Assembly: GCF_000422825.1 (NCBI RefSeq) | Contig: NZ_KE383929.1 | Location: forward strand, 124,001-188,000 | Reading direction: 5' to 3' | Length of the DNA: 64,000 nt | Origin: Nocardioides insulae DSM 17944 | GTDB taxonomy: Bacteria > Actinomycetota > Actinomycetes > Propionibacteriales > Nocardioidaceae | Shown: piece by piece, positions 40,546-49,789 of the stretch | Layout: every line of letters starts with the position of its first letter | How positions within the stretch are numbered: position 1 is the stretch's first letter | Notes under the pieces: generated by a model | Seen by the model: the letters and a program-made list of their open reading frames with translations, nothing else | Told to the model about the DNA's origin: nothing | Databases searched by the model: none | Position numbers and translations under genes: made by a program

Positions 40546-41583
40546 ATGTCCCACCATTTCGACACAGAGATCGCGCGTGATGATCCGCGTCTGGGCATCT
40601 GCGATGTCTACCTGTTTCGTGGGCGTCCGGGGTACGTGACGATGGCGATGACTGTGAACCCCGATGCGGGCGTCAACTCTCCTGAGACCTTCCACGGCGA
40701 AGGCCTGTATGTCTTCCGGTTCGACATCGACGGCGACCTGCACGAAGAGGTCAGCTGGAAGGTCCGCTTCGGCGACGTGGAACACCGTGCGGACGGCAGC
40801 CACGTGCAGAGCTACGAGGTGATCCGCGCGAGCGCTCCGGGACCGTCCGGGCTCGACGGCGAGGTCGTTGCATCCGGGCGCACAGGTGAGATCGTGACCG
40901 CTTCCTACACCGGTTCGGTGCGCGCGTATGCGGGGCCGGCGCCAGACCTGTTCGCGGCGAACCGCAAGGGTCTGCAACGCTTCCGTACCGACCTTGGCAG
41001 CGGCCGGTTCACACCGGAGGCCTTCCAGGATCCCGAGAACTTCTTCGCCGACCGGAACGTGACCGTCATCGTGCTCGAGGTGCCGGTCGAGGCGATCGCC
41101 CCCGCGGGGACCGCCGTGCATGCCTGGGCAACGGTCTCGCTCTACGGGCATGCCCCCGAGGTGCAGGTCTCACGGTGGGGACTTCCGCTGATGACGCACA
41201 TCTATCTCGTGCAGGCCCCGGACAAGGAGGAGCACAACCAGATCCATCCCGCCGCCGAGACCGAGAGCCACCTGGATCTGGTCCGCTCCGCGATCCGCCA
41301 CGCCACCTCCCTGGCCGGCGCGGTGGAGGACCCAGCGGCGTACGCCGACGCGCAGGCCCGTCGACTGGTGCCGAGCCGCCTGCCGTATGTGCTGGACACG
41401 CCCGCCGCGTTCGAGACCGACCGCTTCAACGGCCGGGCCCTGACCGACAACGTCATGGATGCGATGCTCTCCCTGCTGACCGGCACCTCGATCGAGAACG
41501 GCATCCGGGTCGTCGCCGAGAACACCCTCGAGGAGTTCCCCTACTTCGGCCGCCCCTACCCCGACCCAGTCGGGGCCGAGTGA
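40546..41583 (+). CDS. DUF4331 domain protein
   Basis: A 345-residue protein belonging to the DUF4331 family. Recognisable parts are the N-terminal HFDTEIARDDPRLGICDVYLF, VTMAMTVNPDAG, FRFDIDGDLHEEVSWKVRFG, PDLFAANRKGLQRF and NVTVIVLEVPVEAI. Members are widespread, often secreted or near RNA polymerase sigma genes, but their role is unknown. No clear signal peptide is present here, so this one may be cytosolic. GAGAGG precedes the ATG at 40546; longer upstream in-frame starts are not supported by family similarity. No partner gene is evident. Confidence 0.85.
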   Translation: MSHHFDTEIARDDPRLGICDVYLFRGRPGYVTMAMTVNPDAGVNSPETFHGEGLYVFRFDIDGDLHEEVSWKVRFGDVEHRADGSHVQSYEVIRASAPGPSGLDGEVVASGRTGEIVTASYTGSVRAYAGPAPDLFAANRKGLQRFRTDLGSGRFTPEAFQDPENFFADRNVTVIVLEVPVEAIAPAGTAVHAWATVSLYGHAPEVQVSRWGLPLMTHIYLVQAPDKEEHNQIHPAAETESHLDLVRSAIRHATSLAGAVEDPAAYADAQARRLVPSRLPYVLDTPAAFETDRFNGRALTDNVMDAMLSLLTGTSIENGIRVVAENTLEEFPYFGRPYPDPVGAE

Positions 41584-41740
41584 CCCGGAGAATCCCCCCG
41601 CCGCCGGTTCGGGCACTCCCCTGCTCATATCGGCGATGGCGGGGCGGTCGGATCGGCGTAGCATTTCGTCGTGGGTTCCGGCCGGGGCCCGTGCGCTGCC
41701 TCGACTGGTTCCTGGACACAACGAGCCGAGGGAGAGAGTC

Positions 41741-42331
41741 ATGTTCATTCAGGTTGTACAGGGGGCCTGCAGCCGGCGGGACGAGGCCCATGCACTGCTC
41801 GACGAGTGGCGGCGTGAGCTGTCGCCGGGGGCGTCGGGCTGGCTAGGAGGAACCTACGGGTTCACCGACGATGACCAGTTGATCGCCGTCGTCCGCTTCG
41901 AATCGCGCGAGGCGGCGATGGCCAACTCGGATCGCCCGGAGCAGGGCCGATGGGCCGCCCGGTTCACCGAGGTGATGGATGGGCCGATGGAGTTCCACGA
42001 CTGCGACGACGTGACGCTGATGATGGACGGCGGTTCGGATGCCGCCGGCTTCGTACAGATCATCAGAGGGCGGGTCGAGGACGCCGGCCGGCTCAAGGCG
42101 ATGATGGCCGACACCACCACGATGCACGAGATGAGACCGGAGATCCTGGGTGGCACTCTCGCGATCGAGCCGGACGGCACCTTCACCGAGACCATCGCGT
42201 TCACCAGCGAGGAGGCTGCGCGTGCCGGCGAGAAGATCGAGCCACCTGCCGACGTACGACGCGAGCTGGCGTACGCGATGCAGGGCGCGACCTTCTTCGA
42301 CCTCCGCGACCCCTGGTTCGAGAGCGCCTGA
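41741..42331 (+). CDS. Protein with two ABM-like ferredoxin-fold halves
   Basis: A 196-residue protein made of two similar halves: MFIQVVQGACSRRDEAHALL (residues 1-20) and FVQIIRGRVEDAGRLKAMM (about 104-122) start equivalent beta-alpha units, and each half ends in a Glu/Phe-rich beta strand. This matches a tandem dimeric alpha-beta barrel (antibiotic biosynthesis monooxygenase-like) arrangement, which normally forms by two separate chains. No monooxygenase signature residues can be assigned. ATG 41741 follows GGGAGAGAG. The VOC gene starts 15 bases after its stop, so they form an operon. Confidence 0.7.
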   Translation: MFIQVVQGACSRRDEAHALLDEWRRELSPGASGWLGGTYGFTDDDQLIAVVRFESREAAMANSDRPEQGRWAARFTEVMDGPMEFHDCDDVTLMMDGGSDAAGFVQIIRGRVEDAGRLKAMMADTTTMHEMRPEILGGTLAIEPDGTFTETIAFTSEEAARAGEKIEPPADVRRELAYAMQGATFFDLRDPWFESA

Positions 42332-42346
42332 GGCGGTGAGTGAGAG

Positions 42347-42733
42347 ATGGTCGAGGATCTTCAGGTCATCGCGAACATTCCCGCCGCCGACCTCGAGCGT
42401 GCCCGTCGGTTCTATGCCGACAAGCTCGACCTGACCGCTGCCGAGGAGAACCCCGGCGGCCTGCTGTACCGGACCACGGGCGGCACCACCTTCCACCTCT
42501 ACGAGACCGAGCACGCCGGCAAGGCAGAGCACACCGTGGCCCAGCTCAGCGTGCCCGATGTCCGCAGCGTGGTCGACGGGCTGCTCGCCAAGGGCGTCGA
42601 GTTCGAGCACTTCGAGATGCCCGGCCTGAGCTGGGACGGCGACGTCGCGAGGCTGGGCGAGCTGGGACATGCGGCGTGGTTCAAGGACAGTGAGGGCAAT
42701 GTGCTCTGCCTTGACGACGCCGTGCCGTCCTAG
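42347..42733 (+). CDS. VOC-superfamily protein
   Basis: A 128-residue glyoxalase-fold protein: IANIPAADLERARRFYADKL opens the first module, VAQLSVPDVRSVVDGLLAKG the second, and WFKDSEGNVLCLDDA carries the terminal metal-ligand position. A short Shine-Dalgarno GTGAGTGAGAG precedes ATG 42347. Co-transcribed with the preceding double ABM-like gene. Substrate unknown. Confidence 0.88.
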   Translation: MVEDLQVIANIPAADLERARRFYADKLDLTAAEENPGGLLYRTTGGTTFHLYETEHAGKAEHTVAQLSVPDVRSVVDGLLAKGVEFEHFEMPGLSWDGDVARLGELGHAAWFKDSEGNVLCLDDAVPS

Positions 42734-42860
42734 CCATCGGCGAACTCGCCGCGGGGTCTGATCGACATCATCGCGGGCTGTCGTCGGTCACGGTGGTTGC
42801 CACCCCACGTTCGTCCCAGTACGACGGGTAGTGCCGAATCGGGCCGCACGCGGATCGCCC

Positions 42861-42885
42861 GTTTCGCCGAGGTCGTTCCGGGTAC
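42861..42885 (+). promoter_or_regulatory. SigB/SigF-type stress promoter of csbD
   Basis: GTTT (42861-42864), 15 nt, GGGTAC (42880-42885) match the stress-sigma consensus GTTT-N14-16-GGGTA(T/C) known for Bacillus SigB, mycobacterial SigF and Streptomyces SigB. Transcription would start near 42892, 34 bases before csbD. Confidence 0.6.
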
Positions 42886-42925
42886 CTCACCAGGACGGAT
42901 CCGGCACCAGCGAAGGGAGCCCGAC

Positions 42926-43111
42926 ATGGGTGAGTTCGACAACAAGGCCGAAGACCTCAAGGGGCGCGCGAAGGAAGCCACCGGCGCCGCCACGGACAAC
43001 GAGGAGCTCAAGGCGGAGGGCAAGGCCGACCAGGCACGCGCGTCCGCGAAGGACAAGGTCGAGCAGGTGAAGGACAAGGTCGAGGAGAAGATCGACAAGT
43101 GGACCAAGTGA
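42926..43111 (+). CDS. csbD: CsbD family stress protein
   Basis: A 61-residue, highly charged helical protein with the CsbD pattern DNKAEDLKGRAKEATGAATD followed by Lys/Glu/Ala repeats (GKADQARASAKDKVEQVKD). B. subtilis CsbD belongs to the SigB general stress regulon, and many bacteria carry such intrinsically flexible proteins. The ATG follows AAGGGAG. The upstream GTTT-N15-GGGTAC box fits control by a stress sigma factor here too. A clear terminator follows at 43128-43159, so it is a single-gene unit. Confidence 0.95.
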   Translation: MGEFDNKAEDLKGRAKEATGAATDNEELKAEGKADQARASAKDKVEQVKDKVEEKIDKWTK

Positions 43112-43127
43112 TCCGCTGACGTTCCGC

Positions 43128-43159
43128 GAGGCCGTCGCCCGAGTCAGGGCGACGGCCTC
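43128..43159 (+). terminator. Strong terminator after csbD
   Basis: 13-bp perfect stem GAGGCCGTCGCCC / GGGCGACGGCCTC with a 6-nt loop, 16 bases after the csbD stop. Confidence 0.85.
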
Positions 43160-43291
43160 CTACGTCGTGACCAGCGCTCGGCACCCGGTCGGACACGCGG
43201 CGGCGCCAGCTCGCTGGCACGGGGGATCCACCCGGTGAGGGGCCAGCGCCTCTCCCCTGTATTGAGGTGACGCCGACCCTGTCCGGGCGCC

Positions 43292-43297
43292 TATGCT
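43292..43297 (+). promoter_or_regulatory. -10 box of leaderless BTAD regulator promoter
   Basis: TATGCT followed by CCCGCT and ATG 43304; no Shine-Dalgarno is visible, which supports a leaderless mRNA. Confidence 0.55.
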
Positions 43298-43303
43298 CCC
43301 GCT

Positions 43304-46300
43304 ATGTGGGTCGGCGTCCTCGGCCCGACGCTCGTCAGCGATGCCGGGCGGTCGATCGAGATCCAGACTGCCAAGCACCGCGCACTGCTCTCCGCGCTGG
43401 CGCTCGCGTCCGGGCGCGCGCTGTCGAGTGAGAGCCTGATCGCAACGCTGTGGGGCGCCGGTGCACCTCCGAGTGCCGCCGGCACCCTGCAGACCTACGT
43501 CTCGGCCGTACGCCGCCTGCTCGAGCCCGGTCTGGAGCCGCGGGCCACCTCGTCGTACCTCGCCAGTGTCGACGGCGGCTACCGGCTCCGGGCCGACCTC
43601 GACGGCGCCGAGTTCACCACCACGGTGCGGGAGGTACATGCCGCGATGGCGCCGCTCACCGCGGCCGCGGTCCCCGTGGCCGAGGACCCGAGCGAGGTCG
43701 CGCTCCTGCAGGAACGGTTGGACGCCGTGCTGGCCCTGTGGCGCGGAGAACCGTACGCCGACCTGCCCGACTCCGACCTCGTCGTACCCGAGCGCAGCCG
43801 GCTGCGCGAGCTGTGGCTGCTGGCCCGCGAGGATCGTGCGACCCTGCTGGTCGCTGCTGGACGGGACGCCGAAGCGGCAGCGGAGCTGGAGGCGCTGACC
43901 ATCGAGGAACCTCTCCGGGAGCGACCCCGGGCACTCCTCGCGATCGCACTGGCCCGCTCGGGTCGCCAGGCCGACGCGCTCGCGGCACTGGACAGCCTCC
44001 GGTCCGTGCTCGACGAGGAGTTGGGGCTGGAGCCCTCTCACGCCGTCCACGAGCTCCAGACCACGATCCTCCGTCAGGAGCTCCCCGTGCCGCGCCCGCG
44101 GCGATCACCGGCCGGACCGACGGGACACGCCGGACAGGCCGGAACGGTTCGGAGGGAGCGGCCGGAGGCGGTGGGCGAGCCCGCCCAGACCACGATCGTG
44201 CTCCCCCACTGGTCGATGGTCGGCCGCGAGGCTCAGCTGGACGTACTGGAGGCCGCGCTTGCCGCGGCCGAGGGTGGAAGCCCGCAGTTCGTCACCATCC
44301 GTGGAGCCGCCGGGGCCGGGAAGACCAGGCTCGGGGCCGAGTTCGCCCTGCGTGCCCAGCAGCGCGGCGCCCTGGTGCTGGTCGGTCGGTGCTCCCAGGA
44401 GGAGGACGCTCCCCCGCTGTGGCCCTGGCTGCAGGCACTCGGTGATTCGGTCGCCGGTCTCGACGACGCCGAGCCCGATCACGATGCCGCCAGGTTCGCG
44501 GTGGCCGAGTCGATCCGTGGCACCCTCGCCGACCTCGCTCGTGACCGGACGGTGGTGCTGGGCCTGGAGGACCTGCATTGGGCGGACACCTCCACGCTCC
44601 GGGTGCTGCGCCACCTCGCCGCGCACCTCGACGTCGGCCGGTTGCTGATCGTGTGCACCTGGCGGCGGGGTGCGAGAGTGCACCTCCGGCCGCTCGCGGA
44701 GGCCGCTGAGGCACTCGCCCGCCGCCATGCCACCCATCTCGAGGTCGATGGGCTCTCGGTCGACCAGACGGCTCAGCTGATCGCCGAGGTGACCGGCCAG
44801 ACCGATCCGGGGCTCGCCGCCGCCCTGCACCAGCGGACCGATGGCAACCCGTTCTTCCTGATCGAGTACGGCCGTCTGGCACGGGACGAACGGGCCGACC
44901 CGCGGACGGTGCTGGACCAGGTGCCGCCGACCGTGGCAGCGGTCGTCGACCGGAGGATCGCGCAGCTCCCTGAGCGGACCCGCGAAGCGATGACGGCCGC
45001 GGCGGTCATCGGCCGGGAGTTCGGGCTGGACCTTCTCTCCGGGGCGATCCGGGTGGAGGAGGACGCGGCCCTGGACATGTTGGAGCCCGCCCTGGAGGGC
45101 GACCTCATCGCGGACCTGGGTGGGGATCGCTATCGGTTCGCACACGCGCTGGTCCGGGACGGGGCCTACAGCGCGCTGGCGGCCTCTCGCCGCGAGCGGA
45201 TGCATGCCACGGTCGCCGGCCTGGTCGAGACCGCCCCCGATGCCGATCGCCGTGCCGCCGAGGTCGCCCGCCACTGGACGGCCGCCGGGCGACGACACCG
45301 GCGTCGCGCCTGCACGGCAGCGGCGTACGCCGGGGACCGCGCGATGAGCGCGCATGCCGCCGACGAGGCACGCGACCACTACGCGGCGGCCCTCGCCCTG
45401 TACGACGAGGACGACGCGGGGCTCGCACGGGAGCGCTACGACCTGCTGGTCCGGTACGCCGAGGCCTGCCGCTGGAGCACCCGCCGGTTGGAGATGCATG
45501 CGGCGATCGACGAGGCGGTCATCCTCGCCGGTGGGCTCGACGACCCGGAACTCGTGGTGCGGGCCGCGACCATCGCGACGTCCGATGCGCTCTGGCCGGC
45601 GCGCTCCTACCACGAGCACAACGACGACGTGATCGCCGTGATCCGCGGGACCCTCCCGGCACTACCGCGCGACAGCGCCCTGCGTGCGCGGCTGCTGCTG
45701 GCGCTCGCGGCGGAGTCGTACTACGCCGCCCAGAGCCAGGAGCTCGACGCGCTCTGCGAGGAGGCGATCGCGACCGCGCGCCGGATCGAGGACCCACGGC
45801 TGCTGATCGAGGCGCTGATGGGAGCCGCGGTCGCGACCTGCCGCCGCAGCACTGCTCCGCGTCGCCGCGCCTGGACCGAGGAGGCGCTGGCCCTCGCCGT
45901 CGCCCACGGTGACCAGCGCGCCCGAACCAATCTCCGGGCCCTGCTGGCCTCGATCCTGTGCGAGCTCGGCGAGGTGGGCTCGGCCCGCGCGGAGCTCGAC
46001 GCGTTGGTCGAGGTCGCCCGCACGCAGAAGCTCTATTTCGTGGAGATGGTCGTGCTCACCCTGGCCCACAGCTGGGCCGCGATGTCCGGTGACAGAGCCG
46101 AGATCGAGGGCACCTTCGGGCGCCTCATCGCCTGCTTCGACCGGGTCTCCACCTCACACAAGGTGGACACGGTGCGGGGCGCCGCGCTGTTCGTGCCGCT
46201 GTGGGACCCCGACGCCGAGGCGCCGCCGGCCGAAGAGGTGGTCGCCTACCTGGCGGAATCCGAGCTCCCGGTCGGCGGCGCCGCCGCGGTGATGGCCCTG

Positions 46301-46666
46301 CGCAAGGGTCAGCCGGACGCCGCTCGGCTGATCCTGGACACCTACGGCGTGGAGCTGGAGACCGACAACTGGTTCTCACCCTTCCTGTGGGCGCTGGGAG
46401 CCGAGATCGGGCTCGGGCTGGGGCGCCCCGACCTCGCCGCACGCGCCTACACCCGGCTCGCGCCGTACGGCGGGACCTGCGTGATCTCGGGTACCGCACC
46501 CGCCCACGGACCGGTCGACGCCTACCTGGCGCTGGCCGCGGCGGCCACCGGGGAGACCGATCTCGCGACCGAGCACGCCGATGCCGCGCTCGAGCTCATC
46601 CGGGCATGGCGGATCCCGCAGGTCGAGCGTTGGTTGCTCGATCTGCGGGAACGCCATGGGTTCTAG
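43304..46666 (+). CDS. SARP-like BTAD regulator with AAA ATPase and TPR domains
   Basis: A 1120-residue regulator. Residues 1-95 form an OmpR-like winged helix typical of SARPs (TAKHRALLSALALASGRALS, LWGAGAPPSAAGTLQTYVSA). Residues about 100-250 are the bacterial transcription activation (BTAD) domain (EFTTTVREVHAA, DAVLALWRGEPYADLPD, RDAEAAAELEALTIEEPLRE). An AAA/MalT-type ATPase follows with Walker A IRGAAGAGKTRLG (about 332-344) and VVLGLEDLHWADTSTLRVL. The last 500 residues are helical TPR-like. Large SARPs of this type are pathway-specific activators. The gene is convergent with an MMPL-hemerythrin operon, whose promoter has 11-bp direct repeats of the SARP type (49804-49833). Confidence 0.93.
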   Translation: MWVGVLGPTLVSDAGRSIEIQTAKHRALLSALALASGRALSSESLIATLWGAGAPPSAAGTLQTYVSAVRRLLEPGLEPRATSSYLASVDGGYRLRADLDGAEFTTTVREVHAAMAPLTAAAVPVAEDPSEVALLQERLDAVLALWRGEPYADLPDSDLVVPERSRLRELWLLAREDRATLLVAAGRDAEAAAELEALTIEEPLRERPRALLAIALARSGRQADALAALDSLRSVLDEELGLEPSHAVHELQTTILRQELPVPRPRRSPAGPTGHAGQAGTVRRERPEAVGEPAQTTIVLPHWSMVGREAQLDVLEAALAAAEGGSPQFVTIRGAAGAGKTRLGAEFALRAQQRGALVLVGRCSQEEDAPPLWPWLQALGDSVAGLDDAEPDHDAARFAVAESIRGTLADLARDRTVVLGLEDLHWADTSTLRVLRHLAAHLDVGRLLIVCTWRRGARVHLRPLAEAAEALARRHATHLEVDGLSVDQTAQLIAEVTGQTDPGLAAALHQRTDGNPFFLIEYGRLARDERADPRTVLDQVPPTVAAVVDRRIAQLPERTREAMTAAAVIGREFGLDLLSGAIRVEEDAALDMLEPALEGDLIADLGGDRYRFAHALVRDGAYSALAASRRERMHATVAGLVETAPDADRRAAEVARHWTAAGRRHRRRACTAAAYAGDRAMSAHAADEARDHYAAALALYDEDDAGLARERYDLLVRYAEACRWSTRRLEMHAAIDEAVILAGGLDDPELVVRAATIATSDALWPARSYHEHNDDVIAVIRGTLPALPRDSALRARLLLALAAESYYAAQSQELDALCEEAIATARRIEDPRLLIEALMGAAVATCRRSTAPRRRAWTEEALALAVAHGDQRARTNLRALLASILCELGEVGSARAELDALVEVARTQKLYFVEMVVLTLAHSWAAMSGDRAEIEGTFGRLIACFDRVSTSHKVDTVRGAALFVPLWDPDAEAPPAEEVVAYLAESELPVGGAAAVMALRKGQPDAARLILDTYGVELETDNWFSPFLWALGAEIGLGLGRPDLAARAYTRLAPYGGTCVISGTAPAHGPVDAYLALAAAATGETDLATEHADAALELIRAWRIPQVERWLLDLRERHGF

Positions 46667-46680
46667 CGCAGTGCCGATCG

Positions 46681-46700
46681 GGGCCGGCGAGTGCCGGCTC
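46681..46700. terminator. Hairpin between convergent units
   Basis: GGGCCGGC / GCCGGCTC with a GAGT loop (8 pairs including a G-U), just after the BTAD regulator stop. Confidence 0.5.
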
Positions 46701-46778
46701 GGCGGGTCGCCTCGACGGAGGCGAACGCGGCCGGCGCCCCACCGGTCTCGCGTGCCGCGCGGACCGGTCAGCGCTCCC

Positions 46779-47543
46779 CTACGACCTGGCTCCGGCCGGC
46801 AGGTAGCGCAGCGCCCGCTTCGTCGCCCGGCGGTAGCGGGGCAGGCCCACCCACCACACGACCCGCATCGCCTGACCGGCCAGCCCGAAGGCACGGTTGA
46901 GGGCCTCCCCCGGCAGCCCGTCCGCGATCCACGGCACCACGAAGAGCATGAACCCGATCGAGTGCTGCCCATGGAAGTGCTCGGCCTCGAGTCGCTCCCA
47001 GTCCGCGGGCGACATGTGGCGTTGGAGGATCACCAGCGCCTCCGCCTCCTCGTGGGCCAGATGCTGCCCGAGCACCTCACGGGTCTCGGCCAACCGCACC
47101 GCAAGTGCGGCCCGGGTCTCCTCGCGGTGCCGGGGCTCGGCGTGGATATCGGCGAGGACGGCGAACCGCTTGCTGCAGATGTCCAGCAGCGGATCAATCC
47201 GTTCGTGTTCGGCCTCCATCGCCTCCAAGGTCGCCCGCTCCTTCTGATCCGCCCGCTCCAGGAGGTAGGGCCAGATCCCGGCGTCCTCACCGGTGTGATG
47301 GCCGTGCAGGACCTCGCCGAAGAAGGCCCACCGGTCAGCGAGGGCGGCCCAGGTCGCGGTGTCCCCCGCCGGAGTGTGCTCGGCCGCGGCGGCGAAACGG
47401 TGCAGTTCGCGCCGGAAGGCGTGGTGCATCACGTACATCATGGTCATGTCGACCGGTCCTGGTGGTGCTGCCGCCTGGCCGGCGAGCAGCAGCGGTTCGG
47501 GGTCCTCGGTGGTGGTCTGCTTGGAAGCTTCGGTCGCGCTCAT
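46779..47543 (-). CDS. Hemerythrin HHE domain protein
   Basis: A 254-residue protein with a four-helix hemerythrin-like domain (residues about 35-190). Iron-ligand candidates are His in YVMHHAFRRELHRF, HGHHTGEDAGIWPYL, EAEHERIDPLL, and GQHLAHEEAEALVIL, with a further His in EAEHFHGQHSIGFML. The C-terminal 60 residues are hydrophobic/basic (LVVPWIADGLPGEAL and MRVVWWVGLPRYRRATK) and may touch the membrane. Such proteins bind oxygen, NO or protect against oxidative stress. ATG 47543 has GAGGAGGAGAACC upstream. It is 57 bases after the MMPL transporter stop, so they are probably one operon. Confidence 0.88.
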   Translation of the reverse strand: MSATEASKQTTTEDPEPLLLAGQAAAPPGPVDMTMMYVMHHAFRRELHRFAAAAEHTPAGDTATWAALADRWAFFGEVLHGHHTGEDAGIWPYLLERADQKERATLEAMEAEHERIDPLLDICSKRFAVLADIHAEPRHREETRAALAVRLAETREVLGQHLAHEEAEALVILQRHMSPADWERLEAEHFHGQHSIGFMLFVVPWIADGLPGEALNRAFGLAGQAMRVVWWVGLPRYRRATKRALRYLPAGARS

Positions 47544-47600
47544 TTCGGTTCTCCTCCTCGGTGTGGTCACGGGTCGTGCTGAGTGGTGCGTCACGGTGGG

Positions 47601-49742
47601 TCAGACCGAGACCGACGTACGATCGGTGTCGGTGTCGTCGTCGGGAGCGGTCGCGCAGGGCGCCGGGTGGGCGAAACCACGTCCCGGGAACCACCAGTTC
47701 CAGCGGCCGAGCAGCGTCATGGTGGCCGGCACCAGGATCATCCGGACCACCGTGGCGTCGAGGGCGACCGCGACTGCGAGGCCGACGCCGATCATCTTCA
47801 CCACCACGCCCGGCTCGGTGGCGAAGCCCAGGAACACGGCGACCATGATCGCGGCGGCCACCGAGATCACCCGGCCGGTGGAGGCCAGGCCGCGCACGAC
47901 GCTGCCGCGCGCGTCGCCCGTGTCGAGCCAGTCGTCGCGGATCGCCGAGAGCAGGAAGACCTCGTAGTCCATCGAGAGTCCGAAGAGCACCGCGAACAGC
48001 AGGATCGGCACCCAACTGGACACGGGGATGGCGTGGTCGAGGCCGAGCAGTCCGGCGCCGTACCCGTGCTGGAAGACGAGCACGAGTACGCCGTACGCCG
48101 CGGCGATGGAGAGCAGGTTCATCACCGCCGCCTTGATCGGGACGACGACCGAGCGGAACAGGATCATCAGCAGGATCACCGACATCGCGACCACGAAGCC
48201 GACGACGATCCAGAGCCGCTCGGCCAGTATGTCGGAGATGTCGCCGAGGATCGGCGTGTAGCCGGTGGCCTCCACCCCGTCCGGAAGTACGTGGGCGCGC
48301 AATTCGTCCAGGAAGGTTGCGGTCTCCTCCGCGATCGGTGCCGTGGTCGGCTCGATGTCCCATACCGCGACCGCACCATCGGGTGAGGTGACGGCGGGCC
48401 CGGAGAGGGCGACCTCGGGCAGCGCGTCGACCTCGGCGTGCAGCGCCGCCACCTCCTCCCCCGAGAGCTCATCGAGGTCGGCCACCAGCGTGATCGGACC
48501 GTTGGTCCCCTCGCCGAACTCGGTGCTGACCAGGTCGTAGGCCTCGCGGGTGGTGCTGCCCTGCGGGTCACTCCCCCCGTCCTGCGGCCAGGTGTGCATG
48601 CCCAGGGCGGGTGCGCCGAGCCCGACCAGGATGACCAGGGCGAGGGTGCCCCAGGCGATGGGCCGCCGGGCGACGACCCGGGCCCACCGGCCGGCGAGCG
48701 GCTCCCGCGCCTCCGCGAGGTCCGTCTCCGTGATGGGCACCCCACCGGCCTTCCGCTCGCGGCGGACCCGGCGCGGCAGCAGCCGGTGGCCGGCCAGGGC
48801 GCACAGGGCCGGGACCAGGGTCAGGGAAGCCGCCATCACGCCGATCACGGCCAGCGCGGTGGCGAAGCCGAAGGCGCTGAAGGTCGGCAGTCCGGCCAGC
48901 CGCAGGCCCAACAGGGAGACCAACACGGTGAGGCCGGCACCGACGACCGACCGACCGGCGATCGCGGTGGCCCTCGCGGCCGCTTCCCGCGGGGTGTCAC
49001 CGGCGCGCAGACGAGCGACGTGCCGGGTGAGGATGAGAAGGGCGTAGTCGATGCCGACGCCCAGACCGACCATCGTGGCCACCGTGGGGGCCGTCGGTGA
49101 CACGTCGGTCAGCCCGGCCAGCAGCATCACCCCGGACGAGCCGGCGAGCAGCCCGCCCAGCGCGGTGGCGATCGGCAGTCCGGCCGCGACGACCGAGCCG
49201 AACGCCAGGACCATCAGCAGCAACGCGATGCCGACGCCGATCAGCTCGCCACGGCCGTCGAACTCCCCGGCGCTTCCGGGGACCTCGCCGCCGAGTTCGA
49301 CCTGGTAGCCGGCCTCCTGGGCGGGTTCCGCGGCTGCGGTGAGCGGCTCGGTGTTCCCCAGGACCTCAGGATGGGTGACGTCGACGGCGTACCGGACCTG
49401 GAGCAGCGCCGTGTCGCCGTCCTCGGAGATCCGCGGCGTGACCCCGGCGATGTGCTGCGTCTGGCTCAGTTCGGTGACGACGTCGTCGACCACCGCTGCG
49501 TCGAGCGGCGCATCGTCGTGGAGCACGACCTGCGCCGCGGCCCCACCCGCGTCGGGGAAGTGTTCGCGAAGCGTGTCGACCCCCGCTTGGGCGCGGGTGC
49601 CGGGGACATCCCAGTCCTCGCGGAGGTCGCCTCCCGCGACCGTGCTGAGGCCGCCGAGGGTGAGTAGGACCAGCAGCCAGCCGGCCAACGTGCGCCAGGG
49701 GTGGGCGGCGCAGGCCGCGCCGACTCGGTGAAGCGTGTTCAT
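47601..49742 (-). CDS. MMPL family RND-type transporter
   Basis: A 713-residue membrane protein with the two-fold MMPL pattern. The first segment is HPWRTLAGWLLVLLTLGGLS, followed by a periplasmic domain and a cluster of five segments containing VGLGVGIDYALLILTRH; the second half repeats this, with ILLFAVLFGLSMDYEVFLLS. The GxxxDY signatures are the proton-relay positions typical for MMPL/RND pumps. Mycobacterial homologues export lipids and siderophores. ATG 49742 follows GGAGTCC. Upstream are three 11-bp direct repeats and a 14-bp palindrome, suggesting control by the SARP-like regulator at 43304-46666. The TGA leaves 57 bases to the hemerythrin gene. Confidence 0.94.
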   Translation of the reverse strand: MNTLHRVGAACAAHPWRTLAGWLLVLLTLGGLSTVAGGDLREDWDVPGTRAQAGVDTLREHFPDAGGAAAQVVLHDDAPLDAAVVDDVVTELSQTQHIAGVTPRISEDGDTALLQVRYAVDVTHPEVLGNTEPLTAAAEPAQEAGYQVELGGEVPGSAGEFDGRGELIGVGIALLLMVLAFGSVVAAGLPIATALGGLLAGSSGVMLLAGLTDVSPTAPTVATMVGLGVGIDYALLILTRHVARLRAGDTPREAAARATAIAGRSVVGAGLTVLVSLLGLRLAGLPTFSAFGFATALAVIGVMAASLTLVPALCALAGHRLLPRRVRRERKAGGVPITETDLAEAREPLAGRWARVVARRPIAWGTLALVILVGLGAPALGMHTWPQDGGSDPQGSTTREAYDLVSTEFGEGTNGPITLVADLDELSGEEVAALHAEVDALPEVALSGPAVTSPDGAVAVWDIEPTTAPIAEETATFLDELRAHVLPDGVEATGYTPILGDISDILAERLWIVVGFVVAMSVILLMILFRSVVVPIKAAVMNLLSIAAAYGVLVLVFQHGYGAGLLGLDHAIPVSSWVPILLFAVLFGLSMDYEVFLLSAIRDDWLDTGDARGSVVRGLASTGRVISVAAAIMVAVFLGFATEPGVVVKMIGVGLAVAVALDATVVRMILVPATMTLLGRWNWWFPGRGFAHPAPCATAPDDDTDTDRTSVSV

Positions 49743-49789
49743 CTCGGACTCCGTGGGTTCGGTGGATCGGTGGAGCCACCGTCACCCGG

